The notes beneath the pieces are model-generated. The model ran no database searches and was not told where the DNA came from. It worked only from the letters and a program-made list of their open reading frames with translations. A stretch of DNA of 64,000 nt from JBBCJR01 sp037190805 (GTDB lineage Bacteria > Pseudomonadota > Alphaproteobacteria > Sphingomonadales > Sphingomonadaceae). Below are positions 27,793-36,821 of this stretch, piece after piece; the stretch's first letter is position 1, and the number at the start of each line of letters is the position of its first letter. Made by a program: the position numbers and the translations under genes. The stretch covers positions 59,750 through 123,749 of the forward strand of contig JBBCJR010000019.1 of assembly GCA_037190805.1 (NCBI GenBank), written 5' to 3'.

Positions 27793-28719
27793 ATGAGAAC
27801 GATGTGGCGGGTGTTATTGGCGGCAACCGCGCTGGCGGTGCCGGCTGCGGCACAGGGGAGCGATCCGTTCACGGTCGAGGAGACCGGGAAAAGCTATCGC
27901 ACGCTCCAGGCGGCGGTGGATGCGATCTCGGCCAAGGGCACGATCCTGATCGCGCCGGGGCGCTATTCGGGCTGCGCGATCCAGGAAAAGGGCGTCGTGA
28001 CCTACAAGGCGCGCCAGACGGGCACGGCCATTTTCGACGGTGGTGTCTGCGAGGACAAGGCGACCCTGGTGCTGCGCGGACGGGGGGCGCTGGTCGACGG
28101 CTTGACCTTCACCAACATATCGGTCGCGGATCGCAACGGCGCCGGCATCCGGCAGGAACGCGGGGATCTGGTCGTCCTCAATTCGCGCTTCGAGCGTAGC
28201 GAGACCAGCATCCTCACCACCGACGATCATCTGCTTAAGACCACCGTCGACCGGTCGCAATTTTCCCAGCTCGGCCGCTGTTCGAGCACGTGCAGCCACA
28301 GCATCTATATCGGTCAGATTGACCGCTTCCAGCTGACCCGTTCCACCTTCGAACAGGGCTTTGGCGGCCATTATGTCAAAAGCCGCGCGCGCGAGGTTCT
28401 GATCTCGGAAAATCGCATCGACGACAGTCAGGGACGGGGAACCAGCTATCTGATCGACCTGTCCGAAGGCGCGGTGGGCGAAGTCAGCCGCAACATATTG
28501 ATCAAGGGTCGGGCTGCGGACAATCGCTGCTGCATGATCACCGTTGCGCCGGAAGGGGGCAAGAACCCGTCCGAGGGGCTGAAGATCATCGGCAATGATG
28601 CGTCTCTGGGTCAGGGCGCGCTCTACAGCACGTCCTTCGTTTCGAACTGGTCCGGCGAAACCCTGGCGATCGCCGACAACAAGGTAGGATCCCGCGTCAC
28701 CACCCTCCAGAATCGCTAG
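27793..28719 (+). CDS. Secreted right-handed beta-helix protein
   Basis: A 308-residue protein with a Sec signal peptide (MRTMWRVLLAATALAVPAAA). The rest has repeating short strands of the parallel beta-helix kind: TILIAPGRYSGCAI, ALVDGLTFTNISVADRNGAG, DLVVLNSRFERSETSI, then HSIYIGQIDRFQLTRSTF. Cysteine pairs (GRCSSTCSH and NRCCMI) suggest periplasmic disulfides. This fold is usual in polysaccharide lyases and epimerases; no catalytic triad can be assigned. Starts 134 bases from the divergent mlaA. Confidence 0.72.
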   Translation: MRTMWRVLLAATALAVPAAAQGSDPFTVEETGKSYRTLQAAVDAISAKGTILIAPGRYSGCAIQEKGVVTYKARQTGTAIFDGGVCEDKATLVLRGRGALVDGLTFTNISVADRNGAGIRQERGDLVVLNSRFERSETSILTTDDHLLKTTVDRSQFSQLGRCSSTCSHSIYIGQIDRFQLTRSTFEQGFGGHYVKSRAREVLISENRIDDSQGRGTSYLIDLSEGAVGEVSRNILIKGRAADNRCCMITVAPEGGKNPSEGLKIIGNDASLGQGALYSTSFVSNWSGETLAIADNKVGSRVTTLQNR

Positions 28720-28745
28720 GGATCGCGCCCGGTCGTTGCGCGCTG

Positions 28746-29297
28746 TCAGCTTCTGGCCGGCAGGAACCAGCGGGCGAGGATCAGGCCGCCGGCGCTGAGG
28801 ATCAGCGCGTCGGCGACGAACAGGTAGAGCGCGTGGCGCCAGTCTTGGTGATACCAGATCGGACTGCCCAGCCGGGCGTAGAGCGCCATCCCCACGGCGC
28901 TGAACACGACCAGCCGCGCCCGTTCGGCGAACAGCGGCAGCCGGTCCTTCACCGCATAAAGGCCGCCGCCGATCAGCAGGATGGCGACCAGAATATGGAG
29001 GAAACCGGCAGTCAGCGTGCCGGCGCCCATGACCGGAAATCCCCCGGCGTTGAAATGGATAGTGGCGACCGGGCCCGCCTCGTAGGCGGCCATGCCGGCG
29101 GCATCGGACGGCCAGGGGACGATATAGGTGCCGGTGCCCGGCAGGTTGCCGGACAGAGTCTGCTGGACGGCGCGGTTCGCCTCGGGCGCGGCCACGCCAT
29201 AGGCCAGGCGGCTAAGTGGGGAGGCGAAGAACAGGAAGCTCAAAAGGAACATAGCGATGGCGGCGGCAACGCCGCCGATGACGAGGCGACCGATCAT
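28746..29297 (-). CDS. Hypothetical inner-membrane protein
   Basis: A 183-residue protein with about four hydrophobic segments (residues 3-28, 93-115, 127-142 and 156-176), and a large loop of about 60 residues after the first. The loop contains TGTYIVPWPSDAAGMAAYEAGP. I do not recognise a named family with certainty. It stands alone between a beta-helix gene and gmk. Confidence 0.65.
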   Translation of the reverse strand: MIGRLVIGGVAAAIAMFLLSFLFFASPLSRLAYGVAAPEANRAVQQTLSGNLPGTGTYIVPWPSDAAGMAAYEAGPVATIHFNAGGFPVMGAGTLTAGFLHILVAILLIGGGLYAVKDRLPLFAERARLVVFSAVGMALYARLGSPIWYHQDWRHALYLFVADALILSAGGLILARWFLPARS

Positions 29298-29366
29298 TGC
29301 AATCCTCCCTCAGCGTTGCCGCCAAGGATAGGCAAGATGGCGCCGGCGTCTATAGCCGGATTGAGG

Positions 29367-30005
29367 TCAGTCGCCGATCAGGCCGCGCACGAAGGCGGAC
29401 AGACCCGTTGCCCGGGCGCGACGCAGTCGCTCCGCCGCCAGAATCGACTGGACCTGGGCCAGGCAGCTGCCGACCTCGTGATTGATCAGAACATAGTCAT
29501 ATTCGGCATAATGGCTGATTTCGGCGGCGGCGCGCGCCATGCGACCGGCGATCACCTGATCGCTGTCGGTCCCCCGCGCCCGCAGGCGATGCTCCAGCTC
29601 CGCCATCGACGGCGGCAGGATGAAGACACGCACCAGATCGCTGGGCAGCTTGTCGTGCAGCTGCTGGGTGCCCTGCCAGTCGATATCGAACAACACGTCG
29701 CGGCCCGCCGCCAGCGTCGCCTCGACCGGCGCGCGGGGTGTGCCGTAGCGGCGGCCGAAGACATGCGCCCATTCCAGAAAGGCGCCGTCGTCGACCATGG
29801 CCGCGAAGCGCGTGTCATCGACGAAATGATAATCGCGCCCGTCAATCTCGCCATCGCGCTTCGGCCGGGTGGTGGCCGACACCGACAGGGTGATTGTCGG
29901 GTCGGCGGCGAGCAGCGCGCGGGCAACAGTGGTCTTGCCCGCGCCGCTGGGCGAGGACAGCACGAACAGGAGGCCGCGACGGGCGGGGAGGGCAGGCTCG
30001 GACAT
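29367..30005 (-). CDS. gmk: Guanylate kinase
   Basis: A 212-residue nucleoside-monophosphate kinase converting GMP to GDP with ATP. P-loop SSPSGAGKT lies at residues 17-25; the GMP-binding segment is SVSATTRPKRDGEIDGRDYHF, and the lid and DIDWQGTQQL follow. All functional residues are in place. It ends with a short Arg/Ala tail. Confidence 0.97.
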   Translation of the reverse strand: MSEPALPARRGLLFVLSSPSGAGKTTVARALLAADPTITLSVSATTRPKRDGEIDGRDYHFVDDTRFAAMVDDGAFLEWAHVFGRRYGTPRAPVEATLAAGRDVLFDIDWQGTQQLHDKLPSDLVRVFILPPSMAELEHRLRARGTDSDQVIAGRMARAAAEISHYAEYDYVLINHEVGSCLAQVQSILAAERLRRARATGLSAFVRGLIGD

Positions 30006-30110
30006 GGCGTTCGAGTGGCGCGGACAGCGGCCAGCGTCAAGCGGGCAGCCGCGCTTTCCTGATCATGACGCAGCGGGCGATGGCGTGGACCCCTTTCGGA
30101 GGCCCATCGC

Positions 30111-30935
30111 CTATTTGCGCGCTCGCGCCTCCGCGATCGCCTTTTTCAGCTCCTCATAGCCGACCGCACCCGACAGGATGCGATCACCGACGATATAGCT
30201 GGGTGTGCCGGTCAGGCCGAGAGTGCGGCCAAGATCGAGATTCTTTTCGACCTCGGCCTTGATCTCGGCGCCCTTCATCGCGTCGGCGGTGCGCACCTCG
30301 TTCATGCCGGCGGAACGGACGGCCTGGATCACGCTTTCGCGGCTGGGCCGCGAGGTAGCGAACATGCGCTCGTAGAAATTCCGGTAGCGGCCCTGCTGCG
30401 CTGCCGCCAGGCTGGCCAGTGCTGCTTCCTCGCTGTCGGGGCCGAGCACGGGGAAGTCGCGCCACACCACCTTCAGTTTCTTGTCCTCGTCCAGCAGGCG
30501 TTTGACGTCGGGAACGCTCGCCTTGCAATAGGGGCAGGCATAATCGAAGAACTCGACCAGCACGACGTCGCCGTCCTCGGCGCCGGCCCAGGCCCCGGCG
30601 AACGGTGTTTCAAAGGCCTCGCGGCTCGAATCCAGAACCTTGGCCACCTCGCGGTCCTGCAGCCGCTTGATGGCTTCGGGAATGATTTCCGGATGGGTGA
30701 GCAGATAGTCGCGGATCACCGCCTCCATCCGCTCCCGCTCACTGCCCGAAACGCCGCCCGCGCCATCCTGCTGATGGGCGATGCCGACGGCGACCGCCGC
30801 GCACAGCAACAGCGTCAGCAAGCCGAGCCCGGCCCATAAGGCGACATTGCGTGGCTGTTCCTTCAGGCCCTGCATGGCGGCGGCCAGTCGCCGGCGCGGA
30901 GTAGCCGGCGGCTTGCGGTCGGCACGATCGATCAA
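30111..30935 (-). CDS. DsbA-family thiol:disulfide oxidoreductase, membrane-anchored
   Basis: A 274-residue protein with a cytoplasmic Arg-rich N-terminus, one hydrophobic anchor (about residues 33-53) and a periplasmic thioredoxin-like domain carrying CPYC in FFDYACPYCKAS. The cis-Pro loop is GTPSYIVGDRIL. It acts in disulfide exchange of exported proteins, like the Com1/ScsC group. Its TTG at 30935 overlaps the stop of the M48 protease gene (TTGA); an in-frame ATG at 30875 would also keep the membrane anchor. I prefer the coupled TTG. Confidence 0.87.
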   Translation of the reverse strand: MIDRADRKPPATPRRRLAAAMQGLKEQPRNVALWAGLGLLTLLLCAAVAVGIAHQQDGAGGVSGSERERMEAVIRDYLLTHPEIIPEAIKRLQDREVAKVLDSSREAFETPFAGAWAGAEDGDVVLVEFFDYACPYCKASVPDVKRLLDEDKKLKVVWRDFPVLGPDSEEAALASLAAAQQGRYRNFYERMFATSRPSRESVIQAVRSAGMNEVRTADAMKGAEIKAEVEKNLDLGRTLGLTGTPSYIVGDRILSGAVGYEELKKAIAEARARK

Positions 30936-32293
30936 CGGCGTTTCCTGTCCCTCGACATTTCGTTCTCGGACACCATGGCGATATCCTGCGCCCTGATCCA
31001 GTCCGCCGTGCCGGTCTTGAGGCCGTTCAGCGCCATGCGCGCATTGGTGAGGGCTCCGCGCGCGTCACCCTGAAGATTGTAGCGCTCCGCCGTCGCCAGC
31101 GCGGCGCGGGCCCGATCCCCCTCGCGGTCGTACACGACGCCCAGCTGATACCAGGCGAAGGGATTGTCGTTGTCGCGGCTGACGGCAGCGCGCAGGATGC
31201 GCTTGGCTTCCTCGAAATTGGCCTTGTCTTCGGTCGCGATCAACGCATGGCCGAGCAGGGCGGAGATCATCGGCTGACCGCCCGACCGCTGCACCGCCTC
31301 GCGCAGCGGCGGGATTGCCTCCGTTGGTTTCCCGGATTCGAGCAGAATCTGCCCTTTCAGTTCCAGGAAATAGGGATCGTGCGGGTCGGCGGCGACCAGC
31401 GCATCGACTTCCTTCACCGCCTGATCGGGATAGGCGCCGCGATGATAGGCATAAGCGCGCGCATAATGGGCGGGGACGCTGTTGTCCGTCAGGGGATAGG
31501 CGTTGAGGGTCCGTGTCGGATCGTCGATGAAGCCGCTCAGCTTCGCCTTGATCCGCTGGAAGCGGGCGGTGACCGTCGGGTCCTCGGCTTTGTCCCAGGC
31601 CGGCGCCGTCGTATAGACATTTTCCAGCGCCGAGATCCGCTCTCCGGTCAGCGGGTGGGTGCGGGCATAGCTGTCCGTCTGCGGGATCGCGAGGCGATAT
31701 TCCTGATTCTGCAGCTTGCGGAAGAACTCCAGCGAACCGCGTCCGGAAATGCCGGCGTCGTTCAGGAACTTCGCGCCCGCCTGGTCGGCCGAGCTTTCCT
31801 GGTTTCTGGTGAACGCCAGGAACTTGCCCATCGCCGCCTGCTGGCCCGCGCTGAGGATGCCCATGCCAGCCTCACCGGCGCCCGCTGCCATCGCCGCCAC
31901 TCCCAGCAGCATCGACAGGATGGTAATGCCGGTCGCGGCCGAAGCGCCCTCGGAAAAACGGATGATGTGGCCGCCGGTGATGTGGCCCAGCTCGTGTGCG
32001 ATTACGCCCTGAACCTGATTGGCGCTATCGGCGGCGGTGATGAGGCCGCTGTGGATATAGACGATCTGGCCGCCCGCGACGAAGGCGTTGATCGATGGAT
32101 CGTTGATCAGCACCACCTTGACGTTGGCGGGATCCAGGCCGGCGGCAACGATGATCGGCCGGGAAATGTCGTCGAAGAACCGTTCCGTCTCGGCATCGCG
32201 CAGGATCGACTGGGCGGCCGCCGGGCGGCCGGCGACGCACAAGATCGCCACCACAAGGATGACGAGGCGGACGAGACGGGAGGCAAGGGCCAT
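30932..32293 (-). CDS. M48 family metalloprotease with TPR domain (BepA-like)
   Basis: A 453-residue exported metalloprotease, signal peptide through AAAQ (residues about 1-28), the zinc site H100-E-L-G-H104 and a downstream ESSADQAGAKFL glutamate motif. The C-terminal half has TPR repeats (about 300-440). BepA-type enzymes degrade misassembled outer-membrane proteins such as LptD. Its downstream partner is a DsbA-like oxidoreductase, a sensible pair because LptD needs correct disulfides (inference). The ORF opens 144 bases earlier, but the signal peptide marks ATG 32293. Confidence 0.92.
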   Translation of the reverse strand: MALASRLVRLVILVVAILCVAGRPAAAQSILRDAETERFFDDISRPIIVAAGLDPANVKVVLINDPSINAFVAGGQIVYIHSGLITAADSANQVQGVIAHELGHITGGHIIRFSEGASAATGITILSMLLGVAAMAAGAGEAGMGILSAGQQAAMGKFLAFTRNQESSADQAGAKFLNDAGISGRGSLEFFRKLQNQEYRLAIPQTDSYARTHPLTGERISALENVYTTAPAWDKAEDPTVTARFQRIKAKLSGFIDDPTRTLNAYPLTDNSVPAHYARAYAYHRGAYPDQAVKEVDALVAADPHDPYFLELKGQILLESGKPTEAIPPLREAVQRSGGQPMISALLGHALIATEDKANFEEAKRILRAAVSRDNDNPFAWYQLGVVYDREGDRARAALATAERYNLQGDARGALTNARMALNGLKTGTADWIRAQDIAMVSENEMSRDRKRR

Positions 32294-32412
32294 CGCGCCG
32301 CAACCGTGCCCTGTCGTCACTGAACCGCGTATGAAGCCGAACGGTCGCCACAGGCCGCCCCGCCGCCGGTCGTCAGAGCCGGATGCGGAGCGGCGCATGG
32401 CGGCCTTTCCGG

Positions 32413-34989
32413 TCAGGCCCCGAAGGTGCGCTGCCACCAGCCGCGCCGGGGGGAAGCCGATGCGTCGCCCTCGGCGTCGCCTTCACCCGCGGGGGCTTCC
32501 GCCACAGCCAGTTCGGCGGTGCTGGCGCCTTCGGCTGCCGGTGCGGCGGCTGTCGCCTTGCGCCGTCCACGGCGCGGTTTCGGCGCTTCGGCCGGAGCGG
32601 GCTCCGCTGCCGGCTCCTCAACGTCGGCGGGAGCCGCACTTTCTGCCTCTACGGGTGCCTCGACAGGCGTCGCCTTGCGCCGAGTGCGACGGGCCTTCGG
32701 TGCCGGCGGGGCGTCCGGTTCGGCGTCTTCGGTCGGCGCGACGACTTCGACGGCCTGAACGATTTCAGGCTGAACATCGGCGGTCGCAGCCTTGCGGGCG
32801 CGGGGCCTGCGACGACTCTTGGGACGTTCCGCCGGATCAGCGGCGTCTTCGGTTGCCGGGTCGCCCGCGTCGGAGGGAGCCGGTGCATCCTGCGGCGCCG
32901 GCGTGGAATCCTCGGCTTCGCTGACGGCCTCCACGTCCGCTTCGCCGGCATCGTTGCCGCGCTCGGATTCACCGTTCTGGTTGCGACGGCGTCCGCCACG
33001 GCGTCCACGGCGACGGCGGCGCTGTTCACCCTCCGTTGCCTCGACGGCGGATGGAGCCTCGAGGTCGCTCTCAGCCTCGGCCTCGGCCGAAGCCTCATCC
33101 TCGTCGGACGTGTCGGTGCCTGCGGCTTCAATCGCATCGCGGCGTCCGCCACGGCGACGGCGACGGCGACGGCGACGGCGGTCGCCATCTTCGCGCGGGG
33201 CCTCGGCTTCGCGCTCGGCCTCGTTGTCCTCCGCGTCGTCGTAGATTTCTTCTTCCTCGACGATGTCGTCGTCATCGTCCTCGATCGGCGCCGCAGGCGC
33301 GATCGGGGTATGAGAACGGACCGGCGGCGGACCCGCCCCTTCGATGACGAATTGCGGTGAATGCAGCTCATCATCCGGGGTTACGTCGATCGAGACGCCA
33401 TAGCGCTCTTCGATCTGGCCTAAGCCATCGCGCTTCTTGTTGAGGATGTAGATCGCCGCCTCGATGCCGGTCCTCAGCACCAGCTGGCTCGACCGACCCT
33501 TGACGGCCTCCTCCTCCAGACCGCGCAGCGCGGCGAGCGCGGCGGACGAGGTGGTGCGGACCAGGCCCGTGCCCTCGCAGGTCGGGCAGGTATGCGTGGA
33601 CGCCTCGAGCACGCCGGTACGCAAGCGCTGGCGGCTCATTTCCATCAGCCCGAAGCTGGAGATGCGGCCGACCTGAATGCGGGCGCGGTCGTTCTTCAGC
33701 GCCTCCTTCATCGTCCGCTCGACCTTGCGGGTGTTGCCGTTCGATTCCATGTCGATGAAGTCGATGACGACCAGGCCCGCCATGTCGCGCAGGCGCAGCT
33801 GGCGGGCGATTTCTTCTGCCGCTTCAAGGTTGGTCTTGAGGGCGGTTTCCTCGATATTGTGCTCGCGGGTCGACCGGCCCGAGTTGATGTCGATCGACAC
33901 CAGCGCCTCGGTCGGGTTGATGACCAGATAGCCGCCCGATTTCAGCTGCACGACCGGATGATACATCGCGGCCAGTTGCGCTTCGACGCCCCAGCGCTGG
34001 AACAGCGGCACCGGGTCGGCGTAGTTGACGACCTTCTTGGCATGGCTGGGCATCAGGAGCTTCATGAAAGAGCGCGCGGCGCGATAGCCGTCCTCGCCCT
34101 CGACCAGCACCTCGTCGATGTCGCGGTTATAGATGTCGCGGATGGCCCGCTTGATCAGGTCGCTGTCCTGATAGATCAGGGCCGGCGCGGTCGATTTCAG
34201 GGTGCCGTCGCGGATCTCGTCCCACAGCCGGGTCAGATAGTCGAAGTCGCGCTTGATCTCGGTTTTGGTCCGCTGAAGTCCCGCGGTGCGGACGATGCAG
34301 CCCATCGACGGCGGCAGGGCGAGGTCGGCCATGATCGACTTCAGCCGCTTCCGGTCGGCAACGCTGGAAATCTTGCGGCTGATCCCGCCGCCATGGCTGG
34401 TATTGGGCATCAGCACGCAGTAGCGGCCGGCCAAGGAGAGGTAGGTGGTCAGCGCGGCGCCCTTGTTGCCCCGCTCTTCCTTGACGACCTGGACCAGCAG
34501 CACCTGGCGGCGCTTGATGACTTCCTGAATCTTGTAATGGCGGCGCAGCGACTGGCGGCGGCGGCGCAGCGCCTCGGTCGCGTTCTCCTCATGTCCGCCC
34601 GATTCCTCCGGGGGATGATGTTCGGCATCCTCGCCGTCAGGGTGTTCGCCATCATCCTCTGGCGGAGGGGGAGCATTGCGCGCGGCTTCCTCAGCCGCGG
34701 CATACTCCGCTTCCTCGCGCATCAGCGCCTCGCGGTCCTCGCGCGGAATCTGGTAATAATCGGGATGGATTTCCGAGAAGGCGAGGAAGCCGTGGCGGTT
34801 GCCGCCATAGTCGACGAACGCCGCCTGCAGCGACGGTTCGACGCGGGTCACCTTGGCAAGATAGATATTTCCCTTGAGCTGCCGGCGTTCGGCGGACTCA
34901 AAATCAAACTCCTCGATCCGGTTTCCATTCACGACGGCGACCCGGGTTTCCTCCGGGTGGCGCGCGTCGATGAGCATGCGCGTTGTCAT
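32413..34989 (-). CDS. rne: Ribonuclease E/G family endoribonuclease
   Basis: An 858-residue RNase E. The N-terminal S1 domain is split by an acidic/Pro-rich insertion (about residues 95-145), as in alphaproteobacterial members. Catalytic DNase-I-like domain shows SIDINSGRST and DFIDMESN with metal-binding Asp; the Zn-link is CPTCEGTG near residue 470. From about 560 the tail is intrinsically disordered, with alternating acidic and Arg-rich tracts for RNA and degradosome contacts, ending RRGWWQRTFGA. The ATG at 34989 follows GGAGAT; a long leader precedes it. Confidence 0.96.
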   Translation of the reverse strand: MTTRMLIDARHPEETRVAVVNGNRIEEFDFESAERRQLKGNIYLAKVTRVEPSLQAAFVDYGGNRHGFLAFSEIHPDYYQIPREDREALMREEAEYAAAEEAARNAPPPPEDDGEHPDGEDAEHHPPEESGGHEENATEALRRRRQSLRRHYKIQEVIKRRQVLLVQVVKEERGNKGAALTTYLSLAGRYCVLMPNTSHGGGISRKISSVADRKRLKSIMADLALPPSMGCIVRTAGLQRTKTEIKRDFDYLTRLWDEIRDGTLKSTAPALIYQDSDLIKRAIRDIYNRDIDEVLVEGEDGYRAARSFMKLLMPSHAKKVVNYADPVPLFQRWGVEAQLAAMYHPVVQLKSGGYLVINPTEALVSIDINSGRSTREHNIEETALKTNLEAAEEIARQLRLRDMAGLVVIDFIDMESNGNTRKVERTMKEALKNDRARIQVGRISSFGLMEMSRQRLRTGVLEASTHTCPTCEGTGLVRTTSSAALAALRGLEEEAVKGRSSQLVLRTGIEAAIYILNKKRDGLGQIEERYGVSIDVTPDDELHSPQFVIEGAGPPPVRSHTPIAPAAPIEDDDDDIVEEEEIYDDAEDNEAEREAEAPREDGDRRRRRRRRRRGGRRDAIEAAGTDTSDEDEASAEAEAESDLEAPSAVEATEGEQRRRRRGRRGGRRRNQNGESERGNDAGEADVEAVSEAEDSTPAPQDAPAPSDAGDPATEDAADPAERPKSRRRPRARKAATADVQPEIVQAVEVVAPTEDAEPDAPPAPKARRTRRKATPVEAPVEAESAAPADVEEPAAEPAPAEAPKPRRGRRKATAAAPAAEGASTAELAVAEAPAGEGDAEGDASASPRRGWWQRTFGA
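33151..33180 (-). repeat. Hexanucleotide tandem repeat in the RNase E tail
   Basis: ACGGCG occurs five times in a row. On the coding strand it encodes the core of a ten-residue Arg tract in the disordered C-terminal RNA-binding region. Because the unit is six bases, length changes would keep the frame and vary only the Arg number. Confidence 0.85.
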
Positions 34990-35491
34990 CAAGATATCTC
35001 CACTCGCCCCGCGCCGGGCCTGATGGGCGGCCGCGCGACAGGGCGTGAACAATGTTGGGGTGGGCACGCGGTTGCGTGCGTCCTGGGTTGGGGTGTGTGG
35101 GCGCTGTCGGATCGTTCGCCACCGCCGGCGTCACGCCCTGAAGCGCGATCATGCCGAACATTGGGGAGGGAAGGATCATACAGCGTCAACCTCGTCGTTC
35201 TCGCCGTCTTGAGAGGATGGCGGAACTTGTCATGACGAAAAGGCCGGGCTGACGTGGGGCCAGGAAAATGCCTGGGCTTTTGTCGCCACAATCCTCTCGC
35301 CGGCGGCGTCGCTTACTATGGAGGCAACGCTCGCCGATATGTTTGCTAGCACTGGGCAGGGGATGTCGCAACTCTCCATATGGATCCCGCAAAGTGGCGG
35401 GTTGCCGAGGATTCCGCGAGTCGTTAGGCATAAAGCCCGCGCGTTCACTGGAAGGGGCGTCATGATGGTTGACGCGTCGTCGGCCCGCTGA
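34990..35491. other. Divergent intergenic region: rne leader and amiC upstream
   Basis: About 500 bases without a gene, between the RNase E start (minus) and the amidase start (plus). A perfect hairpin GCACGC-GGTT-GCGTGC is at 35064-35079, within what should be the rne 5' leader. In well-studied bacteria the rne leader is an autoregulatory target of RNase E; whether this one is cannot be seen. No convincing promoter was found: a TTGACG/TATGAT pair near 35180 on the minus strand has only a three-base spacer. Confidence 0.5.
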
Positions 35492-36805
35492 ATGACTGAG
35501 CAGATGCGTTTCCTGATCGGCCTGCTGCTGGCCCTTTGCCTTGCAGGCACGGCGCGCGCGGCTGACCTGGCCGGTGCGACCGTGACGGCGGCGGGCGGGG
35601 GTGCCGAGGTCGTGATCCGCTTCGACGCGGCCATGGACCGCGCCGAAATCATGGCGCTGGGCGGACCGGACCGCATCGTCGTCGATCTGCCTGGCGGGCG
35701 CACCGGAGGCCGGACCATCGCCGGTGCTGGCTCGATCGAAAAGCTTCGCACGGCTCAATTCTCGTCCACGCAGGCCCGCGTCGTCCTCGATCTGTCCGCG
35801 CCGCTGGCGGTCGCGGCGGCGGAGTTCAGCGCTGATGGGCGCGCGCTGACCCTGCGTCTCGGTGCGAGCAGCGCCGACGCCTTCGGGCGTTTTGCGAAGG
35901 CGCCGCGCCGTACGGTTCGTCGTGGTGCGACTGATGTGGCAGCGGCTTCGCCTTCCCCTGATCCATCCCCACCGGCCGCGACGCCGCCTGTCCCGCCGCA
36001 GACGCCGGCTGCTGCGTCATCGCCGGCGCAGGTCGCCGCCCCGCCGCCGCCTCGCCAGGCGCCGTCGGCAGCACCCCCATCACCGCCCCGCGTGTCGGCG
36101 GATGTCCGCGGCGCGCGTCCGCTGGTGGTTATCGATGCTGGACATGGCGGCCATGACACAGGCGCGATCTCGGTTCTGGAAAGCCGGCGCGAAAAGGACG
36201 TGACGCTGGCCATCGCAAAGGCGATCGTCGCTGAGATCAACACCTCCGGTCGCGCTCGCGCCGTATTGACGCGCAGCGACGATCGCTTCCTGGTTCTGGG
36301 TGAGCGGGTCGAGGTGGCCCGGCGGCAGCGGGCTGAACTCTTCATCTCCGTTCATGCCGACAGTGCCGCCAACGCCGATGCCAGCGGTGCCACCGTCTAT
36401 ACGTTGTCGGAGGTTTCGTCCGATCGCGAGGCGGCGCGGCTGGCCGCGAAGGAAAACAAGTCTGACATCATCAACGGCGTCGACCTCGGCCGCGAGGCGG
36501 GCGACGTGTCGTCGATCCTCATCGACCTCGCCCAGCGGGAAACGATGAACGTCTCCTCCGCCTTCGCGGCCCTGCTCCAACGCGAACTGGCGCCGCATGT
36601 GAAGTTCAAGACCGGCTTTCACCGTTTCGCCGGTTTCCGGGTGCTGAAGGCGGCCGATACCCCGGCGGTGCTGCTGGAGACGGGCTATCTCAGCAATATG
36701 GAGGATGCGAAGTTCCTGTTCTCCAAGAAAGGGCAGGACGCCATCGCGACTGGCGTGCGCAAGGCGGTGGAGGCGCATTTTGCCCGCCGCCAGGCGCAGC
36801 GCTAG
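35492..36805 (+). CDS. amiC: N-acetylmuramoyl-L-alanine amidase, AMIN-domain type
   Basis: A 437-residue periplasmic cell-separation amidase. A signal peptide ends near ARAA (residue 24); an AMIN domain (about 25-125) targets peptidoglycan/septum; a Pro/Ala-rich linker (150-205) follows; the Amidase_3 domain begins LVVIDAGHGGHDTGAI with zinc His218 and has the later HADSAANADASG and LLETGYLSN motifs. ATG 35492 has a weak ribosome site; ATG 35504 gives an equally good signal peptide. Confidence 0.93.
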   Translation: MTEQMRFLIGLLLALCLAGTARAADLAGATVTAAGGGAEVVIRFDAAMDRAEIMALGGPDRIVVDLPGGRTGGRTIAGAGSIEKLRTAQFSSTQARVVLDLSAPLAVAAAEFSADGRALTLRLGASSADAFGRFAKAPRRTVRRGATDVAAASPSPDPSPPAATPPVPPQTPAAASSPAQVAAPPPPRQAPSAAPPSPPRVSADVRGARPLVVIDAGHGGHDTGAISVLESRREKDVTLAIAKAIVAEINTSGRARAVLTRSDDRFLVLGERVEVARRQRAELFISVHADSAANADASGATVYTLSEVSSDREAARLAAKENKSDIINGVDLGREAGDVSSILIDLAQRETMNVSSAFAALLQRELAPHVKFKTGFHRFAGFRVLKAADTPAVLLETGYLSNMEDAKFLFSKKGQDAIATGVRKAVEAHFARRQAQR

Positions 36806-36821
36806 TTTTTCAGGCGATCCA

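Noticed and set aside
35160..35200. TTGACG and TATGAT near 35180 as an rne promoter
   Set aside because: The two boxes are only three bases apart on the minus strand, too close for a sigma-70 promoter.
35492..36805. Amidase as a phage lysin
   Set aside because: It has a signal peptide and an AMIN domain, no holin or other phage genes nearby, and typical chromosomal context.
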